DNA of 64,000 bases, from contig CAWGIX010000004.1 of NCBI GenBank assembly GCA_963822705.1, positions 124,001 through 188,000 on the forward strand, in the 5' to 3' direction. The stretch's first letter is position 1. Each line of letters starts with the position of its first letter. The DNA is from CAVRQM01 sp963822705. Lineage in GTDB: Bacteria; Pseudomonadota; Alphaproteobacteria; Acetobacterales; Acetobacteraceae. Positions 28,425 to 36,045 of this stretch are shown one piece after another. The translations under genes and the position numbers were made by a program. The notes under the pieces are model-generated. The model searched no databases and had not been told where the DNA came from. It saw only the letters and a list, made by a program, of their open reading frames with translations.

Positions 28425-29486
28425 TCACGCAAGCGTCAACCGTACCCGGTGCCAGGAGGTGCAGAGGTAGCCGCGAAAGTTCCAGACGTCTTTCGGGTTG
28501 GATGGCTGGGTTTGGCCGGCTTCGTCCCAGGCCCGCACGGCGAGGATGTGCTCCCCGGCCGGCAGGTCCAGGACGAGGCTCCAGAAAGTCCAGGCCCACT
28601 TGCCGCCTTCGTGGGACAGCGAGGCTTGGTGCCAATGCGCCCCGCCATCGGCTGAGACTTCTGCGCGCATGACGGCGCGGTCGCCGGCCACGGCGTAGCC
28701 GCGCACCTCCACCGGGCCGGCTTGCAGGCGGGCGCCGTCTTCGGGGGTGCAGATGGCGGCGTTGACCGGCATTTCGTTGATCGGCGGCACGCTGTCCCAG
28801 TCGGCGGTTTTCTGGGTCACATCCGGCGGGAACAGCTTGTAGTCGCGCTGCTGGAAATGGTTTTGCGAGGGGTTTTCACCGAGCGTGATGGAGGCAAGCC
28901 ACTTGACGCTGCGCACGCCGGCATAGCCGGGGACAATGACGCGCAGCGGGGCGCCGTGTTCGGGGGCGAGGGGCTCGCGGTTCATGTGCGTGGCCAGCAG
29001 CACGTCGCCGGAGTTGACCCGGTCGAGCGGGATCGACGCGCCGTAGCGGCAGCATCCGTCCTCGGTTCGGGCATCGTCGTGCGCCTCCATCAGCACGTGT
29101 TTGGCCGCTGGCTGCACGCCGGCGGCGGCCAGCACGTCGGCGAGGCGCACGCCGGACCACTCTGCGTTACCGATGGCGCCGGCCGACCAGGGATCGCCGG
29201 AGGTTTTTCCGGTCGCCTGCAGGTCGCCCCGGCGGTTGCCGGCGCATTGCAGCACCGCCATCACGGTGCACGGCGCAAACCGGGCCGTCAGCTCGGCCGC
29301 TGTGCAGGCAGAGGGATGCTCGACCAGGCCGCCGATGCGGATGGGTTCTTTCTCGTGCAGGCGCGGGATGGGGCCGTGGCTGCGGATGTAAAAATTTTGC
29401 GCCGTCGTGATGAAGTTTTGGCGCAATCGCGCGAGCGGCGGTTCTGCGTTCAGGGGGTCGGTCGAGCGGAGGATCAGGTCGGGCAT
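28425..29486 (-). CDS. sulfite oxidase-like molybdopterin oxidoreductase
   Basis: 353 residues of the sulfite oxidase family (Oxidored_molyb plus Mo-co dimerisation domain). The N-terminal half has SHGPIPRLHEKEPIRIGGLV and VLQCAGNRRGDLQ, whose cysteine is the molybdenum ligand, and GEN-type motifs GNAEWSGVRLADVL and HGAPLRVIVPGYAG. The C-terminal dimerisation domain has AVRAWDEAGQTQPSNPKDVWN and ends GYLCTSWHRVRL. No signal peptide or haem domain is present, and no cytochrome gene lies alongside, so the electron acceptor is unknown. Physiological substrate (sulfite or another oxyanion) is inferred. Confidence 0.9.
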   Translation of the reverse strand: MPDLILRSTDPLNAEPPLARLRQNFITTAQNFYIRSHGPIPRLHEKEPIRIGGLVEHPSACTAAELTARFAPCTVMAVLQCAGNRRGDLQATGKTSGDPWSAGAIGNAEWSGVRLADVLAAAGVQPAAKHVLMEAHDDARTEDGCCRYGASIPLDRVNSGDVLLATHMNREPLAPEHGAPLRVIVPGYAGVRSVKWLASITLGENPSQNHFQQRDYKLFPPDVTQKTADWDSVPPINEMPVNAAICTPEDGARLQAGPVEVRGYAVAGDRAVMRAEVSADGGAHWHQASLSHEGGKWAWTFWSLVLDLPAGEHILAVRAWDEAGQTQPSNPKDVWNFRGYLCTSWHRVRLTLA

Positions 29487-29767
29487 GTTCGTTGCAAGTC
29501 GGGCATGTTCGTTGCAAGGTGTACCGGGTCCATCGTTAACCGGGGCCGACTGCTCGGACGAGAGCTAGAATAGGCCCGTTCACCGTCGTGCTTCACGTCG
29601 GCTAGGGCGGTGAATTTGGCGTAACCAAAAAACCTCCCGCGTGAGTTCGGGGCGAGGGCCACCGATTCGTGAAGATAGACGAACCCGACGATAAATAAGT
29701 TTTGGCGGCCCAATAAAGAGCAATCGGCAATTCGGTCAAAAGTCCCAGGTCCCGCCATGGCGTCCTC
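29487..29767. other. intergenic, no feature recognised
   Basis: 280 bases between divergent genes. A 15-base segment (GTTGCAAGTCGGGCA-like) is duplicated around 29485-29515. No RNA gene or clear promoter seen. Confidence 0.4.
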
Positions 29768-30037
29768 ATGAAGCCGCTCTTCATCCCCCTCCGCCGCGAA
29801 TGGTACGAGGCATTCGCGTCCGGAAGCAAAACGCACGAGTGGCGGCGGTATGGACCGGGTTGGAACGAGCGTACCTGCACGATTGGCCGGCCAGTAACGC
29901 TGTCGCTCGGCTACAGCGGTGCCCGCCTGCATGGCGTGATAACGTCCTTCGCGGTGGAGCCGGCACCCAGCGCCGCCGCGGCGCTTTTCGGCGAGTGCAC
30001 ACTCTGCGCCGTCATCGGCATCAAGCTCGCCGGCTAA
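29768..30037 (+). CDS. ASCH-like small protein
   Basis: 89 residues: MKPLFIPLRREWYEAFASGS, then KTHEWRRYGPGWNERTC, GRPVTLSLGYSGARLHGVIT and a hydrophobic end. The pattern (small molecule or RNA-binding PUA-like beta barrel, K-T-x-E-x-R followed by G-x-x-V-x-L-S) fits ASCH-domain proteins often carried by phages and islands. ATG 29768 lies just outside the tRNA-Arg island's left boundary. Function in this host unknown; ASCH proteins can act on modified nucleosides or bind RNA. Confidence 0.6.
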   Translation: MKPLFIPLRREWYEAFASGSKTHEWRRYGPGWNERTCTIGRPVTLSLGYSGARLHGVITSFAVEPAPSAAAALFGECTLCAVIGIKLAG

Positions 30038-30102
30038 GCCGGGTGGCGGCGAGGCACGACCAGCCGGCGTTTGGTGGCGGGTGCTATATAATACCGGAAC
30101 GT

Positions 30103-30152
30103 TGGCGGACCCGACACGATTTGAACGTGCGACCTTCGCCTTCGGAGGGCGA
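30103..30152. repeat. left attachment site (attL), duplicated tRNA-Arg 3' segment
   Basis: 50 bases identical at 49 positions to 48434-48483, the 3' part of tRNA-Arg(CCG) including CCA, T-arm, variable loop and part of the anticodon arm. The single difference is T at 30122 versus C at 48453, in the T-loop. The 5' half of the tRNA is missing here, so this is the displaced remnant left by integration. The integrase gene begins 160 bases inside. Confidence 0.9.
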
Positions 30153-30269
30153 TTAGCAGCCTTTGCGCGGATTTGAGCGCGCTAGCGGAAGTAAGCTAAA
30201 CGGCTATGTTGGTTGACTTTTACCCTTGCTGACCTTCGCCCTTATTTGCTAAGCTTTGCGCCAATCGGT

Positions 30270-30287
30270 GCGCTATGCGCGCGCTAG
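30270..30287. repeat. island-end 18-bp repeat, left copy
   Basis: GCGCTATGCGCGCGCTAG, identical to 48369-48386 near the right end. A partial copy GCGCGCTAG also sits at 30177-30185. It lies between attL and the integrase start, where arm-type integrase or excisionase binding sites are found in related elements. Its role is inferred from position. Confidence 0.55.
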
Positions 30288-30312
30288 CTGATATAGCAGA
30301 CAGGCCCCGCAG

Positions 30313-31594
30313 ATGCTGGACAAGAAGAGGATCGGGCTACGTGAGGTGCGCGCTATAGCGCCGGGCCAGACGATCTACGACGCGACCGTGCCCGGCTTCG
30401 CGGCCCGGCGTCAGAAGGGCGAGGCGGTCGCCTACGTGCTCCGCTACCGGACGGCCAGCTACAGGCAGCGCTGGCACACGATCGGCCGGCACGGGGCGCC
30501 CTGGACCCCGGACACGGCCCGGGAGGAGGCCAGGCGGCTGCTGGTCGAGGTGGCTGAAGGCCGGGACCCCTTCGCTGAGCGGCAGTCGGTCCGCGCCGCC
30601 GTGACGGTCGCCGCGCTGTGCGATCGCTACTGGGCCGACGTCACGTCCGGCCGGCTGCTGGTTCGGGGCGGCCGGCCGAAGAGGGCCAGCACGCTCGAGT
30701 CCGACCGCGGGCGGATCGAGAGGCACATCAAGCTGCTCCTCGGGCAGCTCCCCGTCGCCGCCGTCACCCGGCAGGACGTAGAGCGGTTCATGCACGAGGT
30801 CGCCGAGGGCAAGTCGGCCAGCCGCAGCAAGACCGACAGAGAAGCGCGGGCTCTCATACGTGCGAGGCGGCCGTGGCGTCGCCAGCCGCACGGTGGGCCT
30901 CCTTGGCGCCATAATGACCTACGCGATGGATCACGGCCTGCGCCCGGACAATCCCGCCCACCGCATCCGAAAATTCCAGGAGAACAGGCGCGAGCGCCGC
31001 CTGTCCGAGGGGGAGTACGCGACCCTCGGCGATGCCCTCCGGCGGGCCGAGGCGGAGGGCGTCTGGCCGCCCGCGGTAGCTGTGGTCAAGTTCCTGGCCC
31101 TGACCGGCTGGCGACGCGGCGAGGCACTGGCCCTCTGCTGGGCGGACCTGGACCTAGCGCGCCGCACGGCGACGCTGGCAGACACGAAGACCGGCCGGAG
31201 CATCAGGCCGCTCTCGCACGCGGGCTGCGACGTGCTCCGCACCATCTCTCCCGTCGGCGGCGCGGGACTGGTGTTCCCCGCCTCTCGCGGCGACGGCGAG
31301 ATGAGCGGGCTCCGCTCGTACTGGAACCGAGTAGCCAGGCTAGGCGGTTTGCCGGCCGACGTGACCCCGCACGTCCTGCGGCACTCGTTCGCCAGTCTTG
31401 CCGCCGACCAGGGCTACTCCGAACCGACGATCGGCGCGCTGATCGGGCACAAGGGCCACTCGATCACCTCGCGCTACGTGCACTCGGCCGACGCGGTGCT
31501 GCTCGCCGCCGCGGACGCCGTGGCGCGGCGGATCGCGGAGCTGATCGGGGATGTTGCCGCGAGCTGCGAAATCGTGCCGCTGCGTCGAGCGTGA
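30313..31594 (+). CDS. int: tyrosine recombinase/integrase (frameshifted)
   Basis: Site-specific integrase of the DUF4102-type family. N-terminal arm-binding part: LREVRAIAPGQTIYDATVPG and TIGRHGAPWTPDTAREEARR. Core-binding part ends AVTRQDVERFMHEVAEGKSA. After a break at 30863 (extra C) the catalytic domain has ALTGWRRGEALAL (Arg I), HVLRHSFASL (HxxR), GHKGHSITSRYVH (His and the Tyr nucleophile). Joined length is about 426 residues. ATG 30313 lies 160 bases from attL, typical of tRNA-targeting islands. Confidence 0.9.
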
Positions 31595-31691
31595 AGGCCG
31601 TGGCAGGTTCTGCTTGCGGTTTCGACGGGGCACGGCTTGGGCCACCGAGCCCCCGGAGACTTCCGCGCCGTTCCGTACTTCGGAGTGAGCT

Positions 31692-32195
31692 ATGGAGAGC
31701 GCCGTGACTGAGAAGCACGACCCAGAATGGGTCGAAATGTGGCTTAGTTCCCTCAGCCGGTGGTTCTCAGAAACCGGCAATCCACTTTATGCGTGGGAGG
31801 CAATCGCTCATTGCCTGAGCGCCGATCCGCCGCGGTCAATTCCGGATTGGTGCTTGCCATACCTAGTCAAAGCCGCGGACAATATTACCGACCTGGCGCA
31901 CGGTCGCGATTTCCGATCGAAAGCACCCCTGCAGCCGTTGCAAGCGCTCTCGCGGGTCGCCGAGGCGCTCTCATTGGTGCGCAAAGGCCAGAAAAATGCG
32001 TTTGCAAAAGTGAGAGACGATGGATTCGTTATACGCGCAGCTCTCAACGAATCCTACGGCCGCCCGGCAACCGACGACGTTGCCCGCAAACGTAACGTTT
32101 CCCCCGACCATGCCCGCAAGATCATAGGTCATGGAGTGCGCTTGTTGGGGTTGCGGCGGGTAAAACCTGCCCCAGAGGTTTTGCCGCCGCGGTAA
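31692..32195 (+). CDS. island hypothetical protein
   Basis: 167 residues from ATG 31692 (MESAVTEKHDPEWVEMWLSS). Largely helical and soluble. The C-terminal part (AALNESYGRPATDDVARKRN, VSPDHARKIIGHGVRLLGLR) resembles a DNA-binding helix-turn-helix of plasmid or phage accessory proteins, but I cannot name a family. Lower GC than the housekeeping genes. It lies between the integrase and the small regulator, in the accessory module. Confidence 0.6.
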   Translation: MESAVTEKHDPEWVEMWLSSLSRWFSETGNPLYAWEAIAHCLSADPPRSIPDWCLPYLVKAADNITDLAHGRDFRSKAPLQPLQALSRVAEALSLVRKGQKNAFAKVRDDGFVIRAALNESYGRPATDDVARKRNVSPDHARKIIGHGVRLLGLRRVKPAPEVLPPR

Positions 32196-32294
32196 TCTTC
32201 CCCGAAAGGTTTCGCAGTAGGCGCGGTGGGGAGACCCGTATAGATAGCTTGCCGTCTCAACCGCGGGCTTTTGCTCGCAAGCTGACGGTGCACC

Positions 32295-32574
32295 ATGCAA
32301 ATCCCCGATGATCCGGACGCCCTGCTAACCCGCAAGCAGGCTGCCGACGCGTTGACCGCGCGCGGCTACCCGACGAGCGACAAGACGCTTTGCTACAAAG
32401 GCGACCCGTGGGCACGGGCCGATATTCGGACATTTCGGGCCCCGTGTGCTGTATCGTTGGGGCGATCTGCTCATTTGGGCCAACTCACGTCTTGGTCCGC
32501 CACTCGCGAACACTTCGCAGGGAGAAGTGCGGCCCGCGGCACGGTCGCCGCACGCGCGACCGCTCAGCCAATGA
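32295..32574 (+). CDS. helix-turn-helix accessory protein, excisionase/AlpA-like (frameshifted)
   Basis: Starts MQIPDDPDALLTRKQAADAL, then TARGYPTSDKTL: an N-terminal MerR/AlpA-type helix-turn-helix. In the given frame the sequence then loses character; skipping one T of the TTT at 32387-32389 restores a protein continuing FGPRVLYRWGDLLIWANSRL and ending at TGA 32574, about 92 residues. Such small proteins next to integrases often serve as excisionase or repressor. The stop overlaps the ATG of the next gene. Confidence 0.6.
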
Positions 32575-32891
32575 ATCCCCTCCACGAGTGGGACCCGGTC
32601 GAGCGCTGCCCTGTGGGCAAAAACCCTCGAAATTTGCGACGAGAAGAATTGGAGGCGGCTGGGCACCACCCGAGGCCGCCCCTCAAGGCGATCCGGGCAA
32701 ATTGCCTTAAATGCGCGAACGATTCTCCCGGAGAAGTGCGTCGTTGCACGGTGACGAGCTGCGATCTCTGGCCGTACCGAAAGGGCACCAACCCATTCCG
32801 GCGCAAGGCCGACCAAGCAGCCCGTACTGCCGCGGGCGACCGCCTGCATCGCGCCAAGCAAGCCAGGAAGTCTGAGACCGAGATGAAGTAA
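32571..32891 (+). CDS. Cys-rich (zinc-binding) phage-type accessory protein
   Basis: 106 residues from ATG 32571 (MNPLHEWDPVERCPVGKNPR). The core is LKAIRANCLKCANDSPGEVR followed by RCTVTSCDLWPYRKGTNPF: paired CxxC and CxxxxC cysteines likely binding zinc, a motif common in prophage hypothetical proteins. The C-terminus is basic and helical (RTAAGDRLHRAKQARKSETE). It overlaps the preceding regulator (ATGA), so the two are co-translated. Function unknown. Confidence 0.65.
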   Translation: MNPLHEWDPVERCPVGKNPRNLRREELEAAGHHPRPPLKAIRANCLKCANDSPGEVRRCTVTSCDLWPYRKGTNPFRRKADQAARTAAGDRLHRAKQARKSETEMK

Positions 32892-33019
32892 CCGCCGGCT
32901 CGGGAGGCTCCCCGGCCGGCGGCACGACGCGCTTTTTGGACTACCTGGCAGTTCTCCAAATAGCGCCGCACCTGCCCTGCCGCAAGCCTCCCGACCGGCT
33001 CGATTAAGTAAGTCGGAAA

Positions 33020-34027
33020 ATGCTCGATCTACACACCGCCGCCGAGCAGAGTGCTCTTGAGCTCGCCCACAGTAAAATCCCGGTTTTCCCTTGTCGCCAG
33101 GACAAGGCACCGGCTTGTCCGCACGGCTTCAAATCGGCGACGACGGACGAGTCTGATGTTCGCCGGCTCTGGCCAGGCTATCCCGGCCCGTTGGTTGGTG
33201 TGCCAACTGGCGAGCCATCCGGTATCGCCGTCTTGGACATCGATGTGCGACAAGATGGCATAGGCTGGCTCGAGGAGAACCTCGATCGCCTGCCCGTCAC
33301 GCGCATTCACGACACTCGCTCCGGCGGCTTCCATTTTCTGTTCCGGCACAGACACGGCCTGCGCAACAGTGCTGGGAAGATCGCGCCCGGAGTAGACGTC
33401 CGGGCTGAAGGAGGCTACTTCATTTGGTGGCCAGCAGCCGGGTTCTCCGTGCTGCGCGGCGGTGCACTTGCGCCGTGGCCGGACTGGCTGACCCCGCCAT
33501 TACCAGCGCAGCCGAGATCACCGTCGACGGGTGCGTCAGGTCAGGCGGCGCCGGTCGGTGGCAGTCGTTATGCGCGCGGCGCGCTGCGCCACGCCTTCCA
33601 CCAGGTCGCGAATGCTCCAGAAGGCACGCGCAACGACACACTCTATCGCGAGGCGTGGTCCCTGGCGCGGTTCGTGAGGGACGGCGACCTGCCGCTGCTC
33701 GAGGTGAGCGGGCGGCTCGCCCTCGCTGCGCTCATGGCCGGCTTGGATCAGCGTGAGGTCGCGCAGAACTCTGACGAGCGCGCTCCGCCGGATAGGCGCG
33801 CCATGACCGACGCCCGCAACAAGGTCAAGGACGCTGTCGAAGCTGGCGTCGCAAGAGCAGCGTCGGCCACCCCCGACCAGGTTGCGAGTGCGCGCCTAGC
33901 TGCGCTGCCGCTGGCCGAGTATGAGCGTTCGGAAATTCGAAGCCAAGAAGCTCGGCTGGCGCGTCGCCGCCCTGGACGCGGAGGTCGAGAAGGCTCGGGC
34001 TGTCCCCGGGCCTGCCGCCAACGATAA
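33020..34027 (+). CDS. bifunctional primase/polymerase (Prim-Pol) domain protein
   Basis: Archaeo-eukaryotic-type primase fold used by plasmids and phage satellites to prime DNA synthesis. Key blocks: ALELAHSKIPVFPCRQDKAP, then GFKSATTDESDVRRLW, GIAVLDIDVR (metal-binding DxD), HDTRSGGFHFLFRH and APGVDVRAEGGYFIWWP (typical RGxGGY-like end of the domain). Domain-like sequence runs to about 33915; the remaining residues to 34027 are probably out of frame, because the next block (33921 on) continues the protein one frame over. It may originally be one long protein with the DUF3631 part. Confidence 0.85.
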   Translation: MLDLHTAAEQSALELAHSKIPVFPCRQDKAPACPHGFKSATTDESDVRRLWPGYPGPLVGVPTGEPSGIAVLDIDVRQDGIGWLEENLDRLPVTRIHDTRSGGFHFLFRHRHGLRNSAGKIAPGVDVRAEGGYFIWWPAAGFSVLRGGALAPWPDWLTPPLPAQPRSPSTGASGQAAPVGGSRYARGALRHAFHQVANAPEGTRNDTLYREAWSLARFVRDGDLPLLEVSGRLALAALMAGLDQREVAQNSDERAPPDRRAMTDARNKVKDAVEAGVARAASATPDQVASARLAALPLAEYERSEIRSQEARLARRRPGRGGREGSGCPRACRQR

Positions 34028-34865
34028 GCCGTCGCTATTTCCGCAGGTCACCCCCTGGGATCAGCCCGTGGACCTTGCTGGGCTCCTCCGCGACTTCGCG
34101 GACACGATCGACCGACATCTCGTGCTCCTACCGTCAGCACGTGATCTCGTTGCGCTCTGGATTCTGCACACCTGGGTCTATCGCAAATTTGATTACACGC
34201 CGCGGCTGGGCATCACGTCCCCCGTCAAGCGATGTGGCAAGTCCACCCCGATCGACCTGCTGCGGGAGACGTGCTGCCGACCGCTGAAAGCAGACAGTTT
34301 GACAACGGCCGTCGTCTTCCGTGCCGTCGAGGCTTGGTCGCCTATGACGCTCCTTGTTGATGAGGCCGATACCTTCCTCCGCGACAACCAAGAACTCAGG
34401 GGCGTGCTGGACAGCGGGTATGAACGCTCCGGTTGCGTTTTCCGCAAGGTTGAAAGGGACAACAAACTTGAACCGGCTGGGTTCATGACCTTCGCGCCGG
34501 TAGCCTTCGCGGCCATCGGCGACCTGCCGGGCACGCTGGCGGACCGGGCTCTGCCGATCCGCCTGGAGCGGAAGGATACCAACCGCGCCGTCACCCGGAT
34601 GCGTAGCCCGGGCGCCCGCCAAACTGTCCAGCGTCTCGCCCAGCGCGCCGCACGCTGGGCACACGATAACTGCGATCGCCTCAATCCCGACCCATCCGTG
34701 CCCCTCGCCTTCAATGATCGGGAAGCTGACATCTGCGTGCCGCTACTGTCGATCGCGGATTTGGCAGGGGAGATGTGGAGTGGCCGCGCTGGAGACGCGC
34801 TGGTTAATCTATTTTCGCAGTGGGCAGAGGAGAGCAACTCGCTCGGGATCAAGCTTGCTGTCTGA
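33921..34865 (+). CDS. DUF3631 protein, helicase-like partner of the primase
   Basis: DUF3631 proteins accompany Prim-Pol domains in mobile-element replication modules. Here: RKFEAKKLGWRVAALDAEVE, VALWILHTWVYRKFDYTPRLG, ITSPVKRCGKSTPIDLLRET (Walker A-like, G-K-S-T), MTLLVDEADTFLRDN (Walker B), YERSGCVFRKVER and PVAFAAIGDLPGTLADRALP (sensor region). The frame ends early at 34865; the family C-terminus continues in another frame. It is likely a P-loop ATPase that unwinds or loads at the element's origin. Confidence 0.82.
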   Translation: MSVRKFEAKKLGWRVAALDAEVEKARAVPGPAANDKPSLFPQVTPWDQPVDLAGLLRDFADTIDRHLVLLPSARDLVALWILHTWVYRKFDYTPRLGITSPVKRCGKSTPIDLLRETCCRPLKADSLTTAVVFRAVEAWSPMTLLVDEADTFLRDNQELRGVLDSGYERSGCVFRKVERDNKLEPAGFMTFAPVAFAAIGDLPGTLADRALPIRLERKDTNRAVTRMRSPGARQTVQRLAQRAARWAHDNCDRLNPDPSVPLAFNDREADICVPLLSIADLAGEMWSGRAGDALVNLFSQWAEESNSLGIKLAV

Positions 34866-35533
34866 TCTCCGACAGTTGTTCGCCAATACGCAGGCGGACT
34901 GGCTACCTACCGAGCAGATTGTCAGCTACCTGACCCTCCAGGATGATGCGCCGTGGTCGGACATACCGGGCAGGGGCAAGCCGCTGAACGCCCACGGTCT
35001 AGGCCGCCTTCTGCGAACGTTTGACGTCAAGCCCAGACAGCGTTGGAAGCCCGACGGCACAGGTACGGCGCGGATACCCGCTGTCCAGCTTCAAGCCTGC
35101 CTTCTCCCGTTATCTGCCAGCATTTTCTCCAGAGGGGGTCGCTGAAAGCGCTAGAAGCGCTAGGACCGAGCAGGATCAGCGGGCTAGCGGCAAATCGGAA
35201 GCCCCAGACCCAGAGGCTCCTAGCGCTTCTGAAGGGGGCAGAAATCCCAATAAATCAGGGCCTCCTAGCGCTTCTAGCGCTTCGAGGATCTCCCTCATGG
35301 GAGGGCAGGGGAAAAGGCGCGGCTACGACACGTTCAGGAGCCCACCCCAGCCCTCAGATTTCCGCGACCGGCACGCCAAGTTCGTCGAGACTGCGGCTGT
35401 TGCGGGCGTCGAGCGCGCCATCCCGGACCCGCCCGGCAATCAGCCGCACGCCAAAAAGCGGCGCTTCGCATACCTGCCACCCACACGCGAGCAGATGGAG
35501 CGCTACGCCGAAGAGTGCGCCCGAGAGGAATAA
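34862..35533 (+). CDS. DUF3631 C-terminal continuation (frameshifted)
   Basis: Out-of-frame continuation of the previous gene: SDLRQLFANTQADWLPTEQI, then SYLTLQDDAPWSDIPGRGKP, LGRLLRTFDVKPRQRW. After removing one C at 35071 it proceeds YPLSSFKPAFSRYLP, the conserved end of DUF3631 proteins. A Ser/Ala-rich linker and a basic tail (HAKKRRFAYLPPTREQMERY) then run to the stop at 35533. Frame breaks at about 34860 and 35071. Repeats of AGCGCTAGAAGCGCT-like sequence occur at 35150-35290. Confidence 0.6.
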
Positions 35534-35683
35534 AAGGATGGTACACCCCATCCACCCTCGGTCCAGGCGTGCCCGAGAATGCCAATTGCTTGCGCGCTGG
35601 ATGTCTGTCCGGGAAGCTCTTGAAGCATACGAACTCACTTGTAATTCAAGGCTGGCGGATGGATTCGCAGGAGGCCGCCCGGT

Positions 35684-35822
35684 ATGGACGAACGAGAACC
35701 GCGGTCGCTACGACCGCAGTAAGCTGCGCTATTCGAGCGACTTGACGGACGAGGAATGGGTGCTGGTAGCGCCGCTGATCCCGCCGGCCAAGCACGGCGG
35801 CAACAAACGGACGATCGACGTC
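35684..35822 (+). pseudogene. IS5-type transposase, N-terminal remnant
   Basis: The translated segment NRGRYDRSKLRYSSDLTDEE-W and VLVAPLIPPAKHGGNKRTID-VR matches the N-terminus of IS5-group transposases, then similarity ends abruptly at about 35822. No catalytic DDE part and no terminal inverted repeats could be seen. It lies between the replication genes and cas3. The following 35823-36045 holds an open frame of 68 codons (from GTG 35836) with no recognised similarity. Confidence 0.7.
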
Positions 35823-36045
35823 CGTAGACGCCGCCGTGCGGGTCGTCGGGGTCGTGGTGCGGCTCGAGGACAAGCTGGGCGACCTGCGCTTTTGCGAGGA
35901 CGCTTCCTCGCCGGTCGGCCAGAAAGTGGATTGCGAATTGATGGCGGGCGCGGGCAACGCGGTGCATCGACCCTTCGCATCTCCGGGGGAGCCAAGTGTG
36001 AACGCTGGCCAAGATACCGTAGCAAAAGTCGACACCGATTGATGC

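Noticed and set aside
35836..36042. 68-codon frame before cas3 as a real cas-associated gene
   Set aside because: No motif, no ribosome-binding site, and it directly abuts a broken IS5 remnant; kept only as a note.
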